DNA of 64,000 nucleotides. Origin: Achromobacter denitrificans NBRC 15125. GTDB taxonomy: Bacteria > Pseudomonadota > Gammaproteobacteria > Burkholderiales > Burkholderiaceae_B. Below, piece by piece: positions 8,218 through 17,787 of the stretch (position 1 is its first letter; every line of letters begins with the position of its first letter). The position numbers were made by a program, and so were the translations under genes. The notes under the pieces were generated by a model, which made no database searches, was not told where the DNA came from, and saw nothing but the letters and a program-made list of their open reading frames with translations. The DNA is taken from NCBI RefSeq assembly GCF_001571365.1, contig NZ_BCTQ01000005.1:140536-204535 (forward strand), read 5' to 3'.

Positions 8218-10635
8218 TCAAGCGCGCTGGCGCGCACCATGCGCGGCCACCAAGGCATCCTTGATGCGCGCCAGGCAATCGGCCACCCTGGCTTCGTCCA
8301 GCGTGACCTCAGTGTCCTGTAGCCAGAACCGGAAAGCAAGGCTTTTCTCGGTCGCGGGCTCGCCGTGCTGGGGCTTCTCGCGCCACACGTCGAACAGCTG
8401 CGCATCCTGCACCACCGCCAGCTGCGGGTCCGCCTTGACGGCCGCGGCGACAGTGTCGAGCATGGACTGCACGGACACGCCCTCGTCGACCCACAACGCC
8501 AAATCGCGCACCACCACGGGCTGGCGCGACAGTTCGCGCACCTGCGGCAATTCGCCTTCGGACAGGGCCGTGACGTCCAGTTCGAACACGACGGGCGCAT
8601 GCGCCAGGTCGGCCTGCTGCGCCCAGCGCGGATGCAGTTCGCCGATCCAGCCGACCTGCCGGCCGTCGAGTTCGACGCGGGCGCTGCGGCCCGGATGCAG
8701 CGCGGGATGGGCGGCGGCCGCGAAGCGCAGGCGGCTGCCGCGCGCGCCGAACAGCGCCTCGACATCCATCTTCACGTCGTAGAAGTCCACGTGGCGCGTC
8801 GCAACGCCCCACTGCTCTTCAACCGCGGGGCCCCAGGCCGCGCCGGCCAGCTTCAGGGGCTGGCGCACGCCGGCCACTTCCAGCGGACCGTCCTGGGCGG
8901 ACGCATCGCGCATGAACACGCGGCCCAGTTCGAACACGCGCACGCGCGACTGCTTGCGGTTGGCATTGTGGCGGATGTTGGCCACCAGGCCGCCGATCAG
9001 GCTGGAGCGCATGACCGACAGATGGCTGGCGATGGGATTGACCAGGCGCACCGGCGTCTCGTTGCCGGCGTAGTCGCGTTCCCAGTCGGCTTCGACGAAG
9101 CTGTAGTTCACGACTTCCTGGTAGTCCTGCGCGGCCGTCAGGCGGCGCAGGAAGTGCGCGCCGCGGCGGATCTCGGGCTGCGAGTACATCTTGGCGCGCG
9201 CCATCGGCGGCACCGCGGGAATGTTCTCGAAGCCGTAGATGCGGGCCACCTCTTCGATCAGGTCTTCTTCCAGTTCCAGGTCGAAGCGGTACGACGGCGG
9301 CGTCACGATGAATTCGTCGCCTTCGATCGCGTATTCCAGGCCCAGGCTGCCGAAGATCTTGGCGACCTCGGCCTGCGTGACCGGCACGCCCAGCACGCGA
9401 TGGCAGCGCGCCAGGCGCATGCGCACGGGTTCGCGCTTGGGCAGGTTGACGATCTGGTCGTCCAGCGGACCGACTTGGCCGCCGCAGATGTCCACGATCA
9501 GGCGCGTGATGAATTCGATGTGCTGCGGAATGGTCGCGAAGTCCACGCCGCGCTCGCCGCGGTGGCTGGCCTCGGAGCTGAACTTGTAGCGGCGCGCGCG
9601 GCCGGCCAGCGATTCGGGCCACCAGAACGCGGCTTCCAGATAGATGTTCTGCGTGTCGAGCGTGACCGAGGTAGCCTCGCCGCCCATGATGCCGGCCAGG
9701 CTTTCGACCTGGTCGCCGGCCGCCACCACGCCGACCCGCGGGTCCAGCGTCACGGTCTGGCCGTTCAGCAGTTCGAGCGTCTCGCCCTCGCGCGCCCAGC
9801 GCACGCACAGATCGCCCTGGATCTTATCCAGGTCGAACACGTGCGACGGACGGCCCAGTTCGAGCATGACGTAGTTGGAGATGTCCACCAGGGCCGACAG
9901 CGAGCGCTGGCCGGCGCGCTCCAGGCGCGTCTTCATCCAGTCGGGCGTCGCTGCGCGGGCGTTGACGCCGCGGATCACGCGGCCGCCGAAACGGCCGCAC
10001 AGGTCAGGCGCCTCGACCTTGACGGGCAGGCGTTCGTCCAGCGTCACGGGGACGGCGGCGGCGGTGGGCACCGACAGCGGCGCGCCGGTCAGGGCCGCGA
10101 CTTCGCGCGCCACGCCCAGGATCGACAGGCAGTCGGCGCGGTTGGGCGTCATCTTCAAGGTGAAGAGCGTGTCGTCCAGGTCCAGCGCTTCGCGGATCGA
10201 TTGGCCCGGCGTCATCTCGGCAGGCAGTTCCAGCAGGCCCGCGTGATCCTGCGACAGGCCCAGTTCGCGGGCCGAGCACAACATGCCCGACGATTGCACG
10301 CCGCGCATCTTGGCCACGCCGATCTTCATGCCGCCGGGCAGCTCCGCGCCCACGCGGGCCAGCGGCACGGTCAGGCCGGCCGCGGCGTTGGGCGCGCCGC
10401 AAACGATCTGCAGGCGTTCGCCCGAGCCGTCGTCCACTTGGCAGACGCGCAGCTTGTCCGCGTCCGGATGCGGAGCGATTTCGACGATGCGAGCCACCAC
10501 CACGCCCGAAAATGCGGGCGCGGCGGGCACGGTGTCTTCGACTTCCAGGCCGGCCATCGTGAGCCGGTGCGCGAGTTCGTCGGTTGCGATCGGAGGATTG
10601 ACCAGCGTACGCAGCCAGGATTCGGGAAATTGCAT
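8218..10635 (-). CDS. pheT: Phenylalanine--tRNA ligase beta subunit
   Basis: The 805-residue protein has the full PheT architecture: N-terminal [15 protein letters not shown], the tRNA-binding OB fold ([20 protein letters not shown] near 46), the B3/B4 and B5 regions, and the C-terminal ferredoxin-fold anticodon-binding domain (REKPQHG to [14 protein letters not shown]). It forms an alpha2-beta2 enzyme with PheS that charges tRNA-Phe and edits Tyr-tRNA-Phe. It is 13 bp downstream of pheS. Confidence 0.97.
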   Translation of the reverse strand: MQFPESWLRTLVNPPIATDELAHRLTMAGLEVEDTVPAAPAFSGVVVARIVEIAPHPDADKLRVCQVDDGSGERLQIVCGAPNAAAGLTVPLARVGAELPGGMKIGVAKMRGVQSSGMLCSARELGLSQDHAGLLELPAEMTPGQSIREALDLDDTLFTLKMTPNRADCLSILGVAREVAALTGAPLSVPTAAAVPVTLDERLPVKVEAPDLCGRFGGRVIRGVNARAATPDWMKTRLERAGQRSLSALVDISNYVMLELGRPSHVFDLDKIQGDLCVRWAREGETLELLNGQTVTLDPRVGVVAAGDQVESLAGIMGGEATSVTLDTQNIYLEAAFWWPESLAGRARRYKFSSEASHRGERGVDFATIPQHIEFITRLIVDICGGQVGPLDDQIVNLPKREPVRMRLARCHRVLGVPVTQAEVAKIFGSLGLEYAIEGDEFIVTPPSYRFDLELEEDLIEEVARIYGFENIPAVPPMARAKMYSQPEIRRGAHFLRRLTAAQDYQEVVNYSFVEADWERDYAGNETPVRLVNPIASHLSVMRSSLIGGLVANIRHNANRKQSRVRVFELGRVFMRDASAQDGPLEVAGVRQPLKLAGAAWGPAVEEQWGVATRHVDFYDVKMDVEALFGARGSRLRFAAAAHPALHPGRSARVELDGRQVGWIGELHPRWAQQADLAHAPVVFELDVTALSEGELPQVRELSRQPVVVRDLALWVDEGVSVQSMLDTVAAAVKADPQLAVVQDAQLFDVWREKPQHGEPATEKSLAFRFWLQDTEVTLDEARVADCLARIKDALVAAHGARQRA

Positions 10636-10648
10636 GATCAGCCGTGGG

Positions 10649-11671
10649 TTATTCGTTGAACTGGCGCAGGAAGCGCAAATCGCCTTCGTAGAACTGGCGC
10701 AGATCGTTGACGCCGTAGCGCAACATGGTCAGGCGCTCAAGCCCCGAACCGAAGGCGAAGCCGATGTAGCGCTCGGGATCGAGGCCGAAGTTGCGCACCA
10801 CTTGCGGGTGCACCTGGCCCGAGCCGGAGATCTCCAGCCAGCGGCCGCGGTTCGGACCCGAGGTGAACATCATGTCGATCTCGGCCGACGGTTCCGTGAA
10901 CGGGAAGAACGACGGGCGGAAACGCACGACGAGATCGTCGCTTTCAAAGAAGCAACGCAGGAAATCGGTGTACACGCCCTTCAGGTCGGCGAACGAAATG
11001 TCCTCGGCGATCCAGAGCCCTTCCACCTGGTGGAACATGGGCGAGTGCGTGGCGTCGCTGTCGACGCGGTAGGTGCGCCCCGGCGCGATGACCTTGATGG
11101 GCGGCTTGTTCATGCGGGCATAACGCACCTGCATGGGGCTGGTGTGCGTGCGCAGCAGCAGCGGCAGGCCGTCGGCGTCGTTCATGTCGACGTAAAACGT
11201 GTCCTGCATGGACCGCGCCGGATGGTCCAGCGGATTGTTCAGCGCGGTGAAATTGGTCCAGTCGTTTTCGACTTCGGGGCCGTCGGCCACGTCGAAGCCG
11301 ATGGAGCGGAAGATCTCTTCCACTCGTTCCCAGGTGCGGATCACCGGATGGATGCCGCCAGGCGCGCGGCCGCGGCCCGGGAGGGTGACGTCAATGGTTT
11401 CGGATGCCAGACGGGCATCCAGTTCCGCCTGCGCCAGCGCGGCGCGGCGCAAATTCAGGAGCTCTTCGACCTTCTGCTTGGCCTGATTGATCCGGGCGCC
11501 CATCTCGCGCTTCTGCTCGGGATCGAGCTTGCCGAGGGCCTTCAGCAGCACCGTCAGCGCGCCTTCCTTGCCCAGGAAACGAGCCTTTGCGTTTTCCAGC
11601 GCGGCGGCGTCAGGAGCCGCGGCGAACCGTTCTTGCGCCTGGGAGACCAGGTCGTCAACCGTTTGAGTCAT
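10649..11671 (-). CDS. pheS: Phenylalanine--tRNA ligase alpha subunit
   Basis: The 340-residue protein has the N-terminal coiled-coil tRNA-binding arm (about residues 1-90) and the class II catalytic core. Motif 2 is visible as [20 protein letters not shown] and motif 3 as [28 protein letters not shown] marks the Phe pocket region. A terminator-like hairpin lies between rplT and this gene at 11692, so expression may be partly independent of the ribosomal genes upstream. Confidence 0.97.
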   Translation of the reverse strand: MTQTVDDLVSQAQERFAAAPDAAALENAKARFLGKEGALTVLLKALGKLDPEQKREMGARINQAKQKVEELLNLRRAALAQAELDARLASETIDVTLPGRGRAPGGIHPVIRTWERVEEIFRSIGFDVADGPEVENDWTNFTALNNPLDHPARSMQDTFYVDMNDADGLPLLLRTHTSPMQVRYARMNKPPIKVIAPGRTYRVDSDATHSPMFHQVEGLWIAEDISFADLKGVYTDFLRCFFESDDLVVRFRPSFFPFTEPSAEIDMMFTSGPNRGRWLEISGSGQVHPQVVRNFGLDPERYIGFAFGSGLERLTMLRYGVNDLRQFYEGDLRFLRQFNE

Positions 11672-11691
11672 GAAATCCAGCCTTCAAAACG

Positions 11692-11718
11692 CAAACGGGG
11701 CCATTACAGCCCCGTTTG
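11692..11718 (-). terminator. Terminator or attenuator between rplT and pheS
   Basis: The perfect 10-bp stem CAAACGGGGC / GCCCCGTTTG with loop TGTAATG ends in CGTTTTG on the minus strand, about 20 bases before the pheS ATG. No Phe-rich leader peptide was found in the 77-bp gap, unlike E. coli pheM. It may reduce read-through from rpmI-rplT into pheST. Confidence 0.6.
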
Positions 11719-11748
11719 CAGCGATGCGCGATGAGTTAAAGCGCGCGA

Positions 11749-12108
11749 TCAGGCAGCCAAGGCAGCCTTGGCTTGCTGCACGATGGCGGCGAAGCCGGCC
11801 TTGTCGCGCACGGCCAGATCGGCCAGGACCTTGCGGTCGAGTTCGATCGAAGCCTTCTTCAGGCCGGCGATGAACACGCTGTAGCTGACGCCATGCTCAC
11901 GGACGGCGGCGTTGATACGCGTGATCCACAGAGCGCGGAACGTGCGCTTCTTGTTGCGACGATCGCGGTAGGCGTATTGGCCAGCGCGCATGACCGCTTG
12001 CTTGGCAATACGGAACACATTACCGCGGCGACCACGATAACCCTTGGCGGCGGCAATGACTTTTTTGTGACGGGCGCGGGCGGTTACGCCGCGTTTGACG
12101 CGAGGCAT
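11749..12108 (-). CDS. rplT: 50S ribosomal protein L20
   Basis: The 119-residue basic protein starts [18 protein letters not shown] and contains [20 protein letters not shown] and [20 protein letters not shown], the strongly conserved L20 blocks. L20 binds 23S rRNA and initiates large-subunit assembly; in several bacteria it also represses its own operon. It lies 15 bp after rpmI. Confidence 0.98.
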   Translation of the reverse strand: MPRVKRGVTARARHKKVIAAAKGYRGRRGNVFRIAKQAVMRAGQYAYRDRRNKKRTFRALWITRINAAVREHGVSYSVFIAGLKKASIELDRKVLADLAVRDKAGFAAIVQQAKAALAA

Positions 12109-12123
12109 ATTAGATCTCCTTTA

Positions 12124-12321
12124 TCAAGCGAAAGGCATCATGGCCTTGACGGAGGCCACGTTGGACTCATGGACCGCCGTCGAGCCGCGCAGTTGACGCT
12201 TGGCCTTGGTGGTCTTCTTGGTCAGGATGTGACGCTTGAACGCCTGACCGCGCTTGATGGAGCCGCTGCCGCGAACCTTAAAGCGCTTGGAGGCGCTTTT
12301 CTTGGTTTTCATCTTGGGCAT
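12124..12321 (-). CDS. rpmI: 50S ribosomal protein L35
   Basis: The 65-residue basic protein begins [20 protein letters not shown] and contains the conserved [17 protein letters not shown]. In most bacteria it follows infC directly. Here infC lies about 11.6 kb away, with comM, glnK-amtB and pts genes in between, so rpmI must have its own promoter. Confidence 0.97.
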   Translation of the reverse strand: MPKMKTKKSASKRFKVRGSGSIKRGQAFKRHILTKKTTKAKRQLRGSTAVHESNVASVKAMMPFA

Positions 12322-12356
12322 GTTGATTCCCTAAACTAAAACACGCATTGTTGATT

Positions 12357-12386
12357 TATATGACGCGAGGTGCTTGACGCGCGCAA
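12357..12386 (-). promoter_or_regulatory. Possible promoter of rpmI-rplT
   Basis: On the minus strand TTGCGC is followed 18 bp later by CATATA(AAT), about 35 bp before the rpmI start. The match to sigma-70 elements is moderate. It is proposed mainly because rpmI is separated from infC and follows a terminator at 12572-12593. Confidence 0.35.
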
Positions 12387-12571
12387 GGCCGATGAAAGCC
12401 AGGCGCCACGGCAAAACTTGGTCTACCTGTTGCCACTTCTGAGGTACTTCCAGGGCTGTTGCCGGGGACATCACCGGAGCATCGCGCCTTTGGGGCCGAC
12501 GCCTCGGGCATATACCCTGGGCCCGCGCCGGCTAAGGGCGCTGCCCGCCGGCATCGCTGCCGGCTTCACCC

Positions 12572-12593
12572 GAAAAAGGCCGCCAAAGCGGCC
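12572..12593 (-). terminator. Terminator after comM
   Basis: On the minus strand GGCCGC-TTTG-GCGGCC is followed directly by TTTTTC. It lies about 117 bases after the comM stop codon. The rest of 12387-12709 shows no gene. Confidence 0.75.
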
Positions 12594-12709
12594 CAGATCC
12601 GGGAAAGCCTTTGATTATATGGTGATTTCCCTGAGTTTGTCGAGCAGGCAGGCCGACTCGGCCGGCGATGCCGCTTCCCGGGCGGGACATGCCCCGGGGA
12701 CCCGGGCAA

Positions 12710-14236
12710 TCATACTCCCGGCCGCCGGTATTGCACGGCCTGGGCGACGTGGGACGCCGCCAGCCGCTCCTCGCCGTCCAGGTCGGCAATAGTCCGGGCA
12801 ACCCGCAGCGCCCGGTGCAGGGCCCGGGCCGACCCGGCCAGCCGGCGCATGGCCTGCGACAGCAGGGCCCGGGCCTCGCCATCCATGCGGCAATGCTCGT
12901 CCAGTTCGGCGCCCTCCAGGGCGGCGTTCGGCTTGCCCTGGCGGGCCAGTTGGCGCTCGCGGCAACGCGCCACGCGCTCGCGCACGGGCTCCGAGGGCTC
13001 GCCCGGCGGGCCGCTCATCCAATCCGGGTCGGAGGGCGGCAGGGCCACGTGCAGATCGATGCGATCCAGCAAGGGGCCGGACACCCTGCCCACATAGCGC
13101 GCCGCCTGGTCGGGAGAGCAGGCGCAGGCCCGGGCCGGATGGCCGCGCCAGCCGCAAGGGCATGGGTTCATGGCCGCGACCAGCTGGAACCGGGCGGGGA
13201 ACCGCGCCGAATGCAGCGCCCGGGCGATGATCACCCTGCCCGCTTCCAGCGGTTCGCGCAGGGCTTCGAGCGTTCGGCGGTTGAATTCCGGCAGCTCGTC
13301 CAGGAACAGCACCCCTCGATGCGCCAGACTGATTTCGCCCGGGCGCGGCCGGCTGCCCCCGCCCACCAGCGCCGCGACGGACGCGGAATGGTGCGGCGCC
13401 CGGAACGGCGGCTGCCCCATCGGCGCGTCGGGCAGGCCCGCCAGGGCCGCCACCGCAGCGGCTTCCAGCGCCTCCCGCCGCGCCAGGGGCGGCAGCAAGC
13501 CCGGCAGGCGCGCGGCCAGCATGCTCTTGCCCGCGCCCGGCGGACCGATCATCAGCAGGCTGTGCGCTCCCGCCGCCGCGACCTCCAGCGCCCGCCGCGC
13601 CCCCGGCTGGCCGCGCACGTCCGACAGGCACGCCGCCGGCGGCGCCGCCGGCCAGGGCCTGGGAATGGCATCGGGCAGCCGGCAGGCTCCGGCCGCGTGC
13701 GCGGCCACGTCGGCCAGACTGCGCGCGGACAACACCCGCAGGTCCGGCACCCAGGCCGCCTGCTCGGCGCTGCCGGCCGGCAGGATGAGCGTGGCGCCAG
13801 GCGCCTCGCGCGCCACGCCCAGCGCGATGACCAGCGGCGCGGCCACCGGCACCAGCGCCCCCGTCAACGACAGCTCGCCGGCCAGCACCAGGTCGGCCAG
13901 CGCCGGAGCCGGCGCGCGCGCATCCGGGGCGCCCTCCGCCTGGGCGGCCAATTGCCCCGACGCCAGCAACACGCCCAGGGCGATGGGCAGGTCGAAGCGG
14001 CCGGACTCCTTGGGCAGGTCGGCCGGCGAGAGATTGACGGTGATGCGGCCCGGCGGAAATTCGAAGCCGCTATTGAGGATGGCGGCACGCACTCGCTCGC
14101 GGCTCTCGCGCACCTCGGTGTCCGGCAAGCCCACCACGTTGAAGCCGGGCAGCCCGGGCCCCAGATGCGTCTCCACGCGCACCGCGTGGGTGTCCAGGCC
14201 GCAAAGGGCACGGCTGGCTAGAACGGCTAGCGTCAA
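12710..14236 (-). CDS. comM: ComM/YifB-family AAA ATPase (Mg chelatase-like)
   Basis: A TTG at 14236, six bases after GGAG, is the most likely start and gives 508 residues (LTLAVLASRALCGLDTHAVRVE). The protein has the N-terminal ribosomal S5/Lon-like fold (GLPGFNVVGLPD, NLSPADLPKESGRFDLPIAL). The AAA+ core follows: Walker A GPPGAGKSMLA near 213, Walker B GVLFLDELPEF, the Cys cluster NPCPCGWRGHPARACACS, and the Mg_chelatase C domain (RLAGSARALHRALRVARTIADLDG). ComM is a hexameric helicase that extends branch migration of incoming DNA during natural transformation. It lies next to ubiK. Confidence 0.93.
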   Translation of the reverse strand: MTLAVLASRALCGLDTHAVRVETHLGPGLPGFNVVGLPDTEVRESRERVRAAILNSGFEFPPGRITVNLSPADLPKESGRFDLPIALGVLLASGQLAAQAEGAPDARAPAPALADLVLAGELSLTGALVPVAAPLVIALGVAREAPGATLILPAGSAEQAAWVPDLRVLSARSLADVAAHAAGACRLPDAIPRPWPAAPPAACLSDVRGQPGARRALEVAAAGAHSLLMIGPPGAGKSMLAARLPGLLPPLARREALEAAAVAALAGLPDAPMGQPPFRAPHHSASVAALVGGGSRPRPGEISLAHRGVLFLDELPEFNRRTLEALREPLEAGRVIIARALHSARFPARFQLVAAMNPCPCGWRGHPARACACSPDQAARYVGRVSGPLLDRIDLHVALPPSDPDWMSGPPGEPSEPVRERVARCRERQLARQGKPNAALEGAELDEHCRMDGEARALLSQAMRRLAGSARALHRALRVARTIADLDGEERLAASHVAQAVQYRRPGV

Positions 14237-14407
14237 GGCGGTCTCCAGGGACGGACGGAAACCGCCAGTATCCGCAAAGAACGCGAGGCTGCCGCCGCGG
14301 CAGGGACAAAAGCGTCCCGCGCCCGCGGCCCGCGCCAAAGAAAACGGCCGCTCGTGGCGACCGTGGAAAACGGAGCCGGGCCGGCCGCCACGCGGCCGGC
14401 GGCATGC

Positions 14408-14659
14408 CTACTTGTCCAGCGCGGACAGGCGCGATTCCAGCTGCTGGACCTGGGCGGCCAGCTGATCCACGCGGGCGCGGGTGCGGGCCAGCAGGTCGGC
14501 CTGGACGTCGAATTCCTCGCGGGTCACCAGATCCAGCTTGGAGAACGCCTGCGTCATCATCGCGCGGACGTTGCGCTCCACGTCCGCGGCCGGGCTGCGG
14601 GCGATCAGGTCGGAAAGGTTCTTCTGGATGTCTTCCATCCACTGGGTGCGATTGTTCAT
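14408..14659 (-). CDS. ubiK: UbiK-family accessory factor for ubiquinone biosynthesis
   Basis: The 83-residue protein begins MNNRTQWMEDIQKNLSDLI and ends in a long coiled coil (ADLLARTRARVDQLAAQVQQ) typical of the UbiK/YqiC (formerly BMFP) family. UbiK binds UbiJ and lipids and supports ubiquinone biosynthesis under aerobic growth. The start was placed at the ATG that begins the family similarity; an in-frame start ten codons upstream is less likely. Its position between comM and glnK-amtB is common in betaproteobacteria. Confidence 0.85.
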   Translation of the reverse strand: MNNRTQWMEDIQKNLSDLIARSPAADVERNVRAMMTQAFSKLDLVTREEFDVQADLLARTRARVDQLAAQVQQLESRLSALDK

Positions 14660-14721
14660 GACGGCCTCACTATGTTCTTGATGCCTCAAGTGTAGTGCGT
14701 CGGGCCGCCGCTACCCGGTGC

Positions 14722-14790
14722 AAAATAAAAAAAAAGCCCCCACGCCGCGCAAGCTTCGCTTGCTTGCTGCCCCCCGAGGGGGCGCTTTTT
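14722..14790 (-). terminator. Terminator-type GC-rich repeat after the alpha/beta hydrolase
   Basis: A long hairpin pairs GCGCCCCC with GGGGGC around an AAGC-rich middle and ends, on the minus strand, in nine T residues. A related sequence (AGCCCCCCCGAGG, CCTCAAGGGGGCG) occurs at 20063 after amtB, so this is probably a dispersed intergenic element that serves as a terminator. Confidence 0.65.
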
Positions 14791-14827
14791 GTCTTGCCCC
14801 CCCACGCCTCGCAAGCGTTGCCGCGCT

Positions 14828-15763
14828 TCATTTCACGTTTTCGTCCAGGAACGCGCGGATGGCCGCCCCGATTTCGACGCCGTGCGTTTCCAGCGCCAGG
14901 TGGCCGGTGTCGTAGAAGCGCACGTCGGCGCCAGGGATGTCGCGCTTCCAGGCCTCGGCGCCCGCGGGCAGGAAGAACGGATCGTTCTTGCCCCAGACCG
15001 CCAGCAGGGGCGGCTGGTGCTTGCGGAAGTAGGCTTGGAATTCCGGGTACTTCTCCACGTTGGACGCGTAGTCCAGGAGCAGATCGAGCTGGACCTCGGC
15101 ATTGCCCGGCCGGGACACCAGGAAGCTCTCCAGCGCGATGGCATCGGGCGCGACCAGGGTGGCGTCCGGGACGCCTTCCAGATACTGCCACTCGATGGAG
15201 GCGGGCGTGGAGAACTCGCGCAGCGCATCGCGGTTCGCTTGCGACGGCTTCTTCCAATACTCCTGGATCTGCGCCCAGCCCGGACCCAGCCCTTCCTCAT
15301 AGGCGTTCCCATTCTGCGAAACGATGGCGCTGACGCGAGACGGATTCGCCGCCGCGAGGCGCCAGCCCACGGGAGCGCCGTAGTCGAAGACTTGCATGGC
15401 GTAGCGCTCCAGCCGCAACTGTTCGGTGAACTGCCCGATGGTCCTGGCGAGCTGGTCAAACGTGTAGGCATATTGCCCGCGGGCGGGCGCCTCGGTGAAT
15501 CCGAAGCCCGGCAGATCCGGCGCGATCACGTAGTACCTGTCCGCAAGCAGCGGAATGAGGTTGCGGTACATGAACGACGATGCCGCGTACCCGTGCAGCA
15601 AGAGCACCGCCGGCGCCCGGCGGTCGCCCGCCACCCGATAGAACACCTTCACATCCCCCACCTGCTCGAACCGGTGGTGGACCTGGCGGCCCGCCGCAAG
15701 CGCTTCGCCCGTCAACGACGCCGCGGCCGCGCCGGCCGCTCCCTGCAGTTCATTCGTAGCCAT
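14828..15763 (-). CDS. Alpha/beta hydrolase with Asp nucleophile (epoxide hydrolase/dehalogenase type)
   Basis: The 311-residue protein has the oxyanion HGYA loop near residue 57, PDLPGFGFTEAP after strand 4, and a nucleophile elbow FDYGAPVG in which the nucleophile is Asp127, not Ser. The charge-relay His is in DTGHLALETHG near the C-terminus. Asp at the elbow is characteristic of epoxide hydrolases and haloalkane dehalogenases, so hydrolysis of an ester is less likely. It diverges from a CGNR-type regulator with repeated GGTTACA sites in between, which suggests substrate-induced control. Confidence 0.82.
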   Translation of the reverse strand: MATNELQGAAGAAAASLTGEALAAGRQVHHRFEQVGDVKVFYRVAGDRRAPAVLLLHGYAASSFMYRNLIPLLADRYYVIAPDLPGFGFTEAPARGQYAYTFDQLARTIGQFTEQLRLERYAMQVFDYGAPVGWRLAAANPSRVSAIVSQNGNAYEEGLGPGWAQIQEYWKKPSQANRDALREFSTPASIEWQYLEGVPDATLVAPDAIALESFLVSRPGNAEVQLDLLLDYASNVEKYPEFQAYFRKHQPPLLAVWGKNDPFFLPAGAEAWKRDIPGADVRFYDTGHLALETHGVEIGAAIRAFLDENVK

Positions 15764-15776
15764 CGTAAAATCTCCG

Positions 15777-15849
15777 TGTAACCTTAAAATTGAGTTTTAG
15801 AGGTTACATCACCCATAGGTAACTGGTAAATGCATTTTTTTGGGTTACA
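15777..15849. promoter_or_regulatory. Operator-like GGTTACA repeats between hydrolase and CGNR regulator
   Basis: The divergent spacer contains TGTAACC (15777-15783) inverted to GGTTACA (15802-15808), and a second GGTTACA at 15843-15849, 41 bp further, about four helical turns. A related GGTAAC lies at 15818. The spacing fits binding sites of a dimeric regulator controlling both divergent genes, most simply the CGNR protein itself. Confidence 0.5.
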
Positions 15850-15857
15850 TTGACGGA

Positions 15858-16439
15858 ATGCTTGAGAACGCAACCGCCCAGAAGGCCCCGCTGTTCGTGG
15901 GTGACGACCTCGCGCTCGACTTCATCAACAGTGAATTCGGCGTGGGGCCGGCCCATCACGAGTGCTTCACCGACGACCATGCCGTGCTGGCATGGTTGAA
16001 GCTGGCCGGCGTGCTTCCTCAAGGCATCGAGGCGCCCCCCGAGGGCCTGATGAAGCTCGCCCTTCAATTGCGTGAAAGCGCAAAATGCTTGCTGAACGCG
16101 GCCAAGCTGGGGGGAGAGGCCGACGCCAGCGTCGTCAACCACGTTCTCAGGGCCGGCCGTCGCTCGAAGGAATTGGAGTGGGACAGCGCGAGCAACGCGT
16201 TCAAAGTGGTAAGGCGGCGCCTCCAGGAGGACGCCGCCAGCCTGCTCGAACCCGTTGCCCAGGCCGTCGTCATGCTGCTGACCGACGCGCCGCTGGATCT
16301 CGTCCGGCAATGTGAAGCGCACGACTGCACGCTCATGTTTCACGACAGGACGAAGTCGCACCGGCGCCGCTGGTGCAGCATGGCGGTGTGCGGCAACCGG
16401 ATGAAAGTGGCGGCATTCCGGTCGCGCAAGAAGAGATAA
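15858..16439 (+). CDS. CGNR zinc-finger transcriptional regulator (ABATE domain)
   Basis: The 193-residue protein has an N-terminal ABATE domain (FVGDDLALDFINSEFG near residue 13) and the C-terminal CGNR zinc finger. The finger shows two pairs of Cys, C-x4-C in QCEAHDCTLMFHD and C-x4-C in RWCSMAVCGNR, with the signature basic stretch DRTKSHRRR. Such proteins are stress- or substrate-linked regulators. The ATG at 15858 was chosen over a TTG six codons earlier; neither has a strong ribosome binding site. It is divergent from the hydrolase it probably controls. Confidence 0.85.
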   Translation: MLENATAQKAPLFVGDDLALDFINSEFGVGPAHHECFTDDHAVLAWLKLAGVLPQGIEAPPEGLMKLALQLRESAKCLLNAAKLGGEADASVVNHVLRAGRRSKELEWDSASNAFKVVRRRLQEDAASLLEPVAQAVVMLLTDAPLDLVRQCEAHDCTLMFHDRTKSHRRRWCSMAVCGNRMKVAAFRSRKKR

Positions 16440-16449
16440 GGACGCGCGC

Positions 16450-17412
16450 TTACGGCTCGACCGCAATCGCGATTTTTCCCTGGATGCCGTTGTTGGGACG
16501 CTCCAGCCGGGCATGGGCGAGCGGAATGTCGGCAAGCGGATAGACCGCGCCCACATGCGGCCGTAGCTGGCCGCGCGCCACCAATGCGCTCAATTCGTCG
16601 AGCTTGCCGCGGTTCTGCCTGGTGAACACGAAGTGATAGCTCGCGTTCTTGCCCCAGGCCTGAAGAACGTTTTGCGGTTGCGCGGTGTCCACGATCGAGA
16701 CGACCCGGCCCAACTGCGCAAGCGCGTCGGGGCTGCGCGACAAGGCGTTGCCGCCTATGGTGTCGAACACGACATCGACGCCGCGGCCCCCGGTTTCCCG
16801 CAAGACGGCGTCGACATAATCTTCTTTTTCGTAGTCGATGACGACATCGGCGCCCACGCTGCGCGCGAATTCGATGTTTGAGTCGCGCACGGTGGTGAAC
16901 GCCCTTGCACCGATCGCTTTCGCGAGCTGGATCGCCACGTGGCCGACGCCTCCCGCGCCGCCGTGCACCAGGATGCTCTCCCCCACCCGCAGCGCCGCGC
17001 GCACGACCAGCGCTTCCCACGCCGTCCCGCCGACCAGGGTCAGGCTCGCCGCCTCAAGATGGCTCAGGGACGCAGGCTTCTTCCCGACGATGCTTTCGGC
17101 AGCGACGTGGTACTCGGCATAGCTACCCGGCCCCTCGAATATTTGCGGGGTGTACCAGACTTCGTCTCCAGGCACGAAGGCCGTCACGCCCGGTCCGACC
17201 GCCTCGACGACGCCGGATACGTCGTGGCCGGTAATGGCCGGCAGCGGCACCAGGTCGGGATAGTCGCCACGCCGGACCTGGTAATCCAGGGGATTGATGG
17301 AGGTGGCATGCACCCGGACCAGGACTTGCCCCGCGCGCGGCACGGGCTTGGGCACGTCGCGCAGCTCGAACGATTCCGGGCCGCCAAATGACTTCAATAC
17401 GATCGCTTTCAT
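16450..17412 (-). CDS. Quinone oxidoreductase-like alcohol dehydrogenase (MDR superfamily)
   Basis: The 320-residue medium-chain dehydrogenase/reductase starts [20 protein letters not shown]. It has [15 protein letters not shown] near 65 and the NADPH-binding Rossmann motif [18 protein letters not shown] near 146. It lacks the catalytic zinc Cys and the structural-zinc Cys cluster, so it belongs with zinc-independent quinone oxidoreductases that reduce quinones or alkenals with NADPH. The ATG at 17412 begins the family similarity. It follows arsR by 63 bp, and an ArsR-type palindrome lies in the gap. Confidence 0.88.
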   Translation of the reverse strand: MKAIVLKSFGGPESFELRDVPKPVPRAGQVLVRVHATSINPLDYQVRRGDYPDLVPLPAITGHDVSGVVEAVGPGVTAFVPGDEVWYTPQIFEGPGSYAEYHVAAESIVGKKPASLSHLEAASLTLVGGTAWEALVVRAALRVGESILVHGGAGGVGHVAIQLAKAIGARAFTTVRDSNIEFARSVGADVVIDYEKEDYVDAVLRETGGRGVDVVFDTIGGNALSRSPDALAQLGRVVSIVDTAQPQNVLQAWGKNASYHFVFTRQNRGKLDELSALVARGQLRPHVGAVYPLADIPLAHARLERPNNGIQGKIAIAVEP

Positions 17413-17439
17413 GGTTGATCCTAATTTCGATAAAAAGGG

Positions 17440-17459
17440 ATATCGGGAATTCCAGATAT
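17440..17459. promoter_or_regulatory. ArsR-type operator before the oxidoreductase
   Basis: The inverted repeat ATATCGG-GAATTC-CAGATAT (6 of 7 arm positions pair) lies between the arsR stop and the oxidoreductase start. It matches the perfect palindrome before arsR at 17788, indicating one regulator for both. Confidence 0.65.
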
Positions 17460-17475
17460 ATAGGGGCAAAAAAAT

Positions 17476-17778
17476 CTACAGCTCTTTCCCGATGATCTCG
17501 GCAAGCGCGCTGATGGCTGCTTCGTTCCGCTTGTAGTAGGTCCACTGGCCGATGCGCCTGGCTTCCACCAGGCCCGCCCGTTGCAGCGTTGCGAGGTAAT
17601 CGGACACCGTCGACTGCGATAGCCCGACGCCTTCCTGGATGCTGCTGACGCAAACGCCCACCGTCAGCACGTCCCCTTCGTCCTGCGGCGGGAAGCTGTT
17701 CACGGGATCCTTCAACCCTTTCAGGATTTCAAGGCGCGTGCGGTTCGAGAGGGCTTTGAATACTTCGAGCAGGTCCAT
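17476..17778 (-). CDS. ArsR-family transcriptional regulator
   Basis: The 100-residue winged-helix protein reads MDLLEVFKALSNRTRLEILK, then the recognition helix region GLSQSTVSDYLATLQRAGLV and the wing RIGQWTYYKRNE. The single Cys in VGVCVSSIQ is not in the ELCVCDL metal site of ArsR/SmtB, so it probably senses something other than a metal, such as a reactive organic compound. It lies upstream of the quinone-reductase-like gene, and near-identical palindromes precede both genes, indicating autoregulation and control of the enzyme. Confidence 0.88.
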   Translation of the reverse strand: MDLLEVFKALSNRTRLEILKGLKDPVNSFPPQDEGDVLTVGVCVSSIQEGVGLSQSTVSDYLATLQRAGLVEARRIGQWTYYKRNEAAISALAEIIGKEL

Positions 17779-17787
17779 GAAGCGATA

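Noticed and set aside
8365..10659. A 764-codon open frame on the plus strand opposite pheT
   Set aside because: It is the antisense of a certain pheT gene in GC-rich DNA, with a composition dominated by Ala, Arg, Gln and His and no domain pattern.
12615..13631. A 338-codon minus-strand frame overlapping comM
   Set aside because: It is comM read in another frame; the true frame carries the Walker and Mg-chelatase motifs.
14722..14790. The GC-rich repeat as a remnant of an insertion sequence
   Set aside because: It has no transposase fragment or terminal repeats with target duplication; the hairpin and T run explain it as a terminator-type intergenic repeat.
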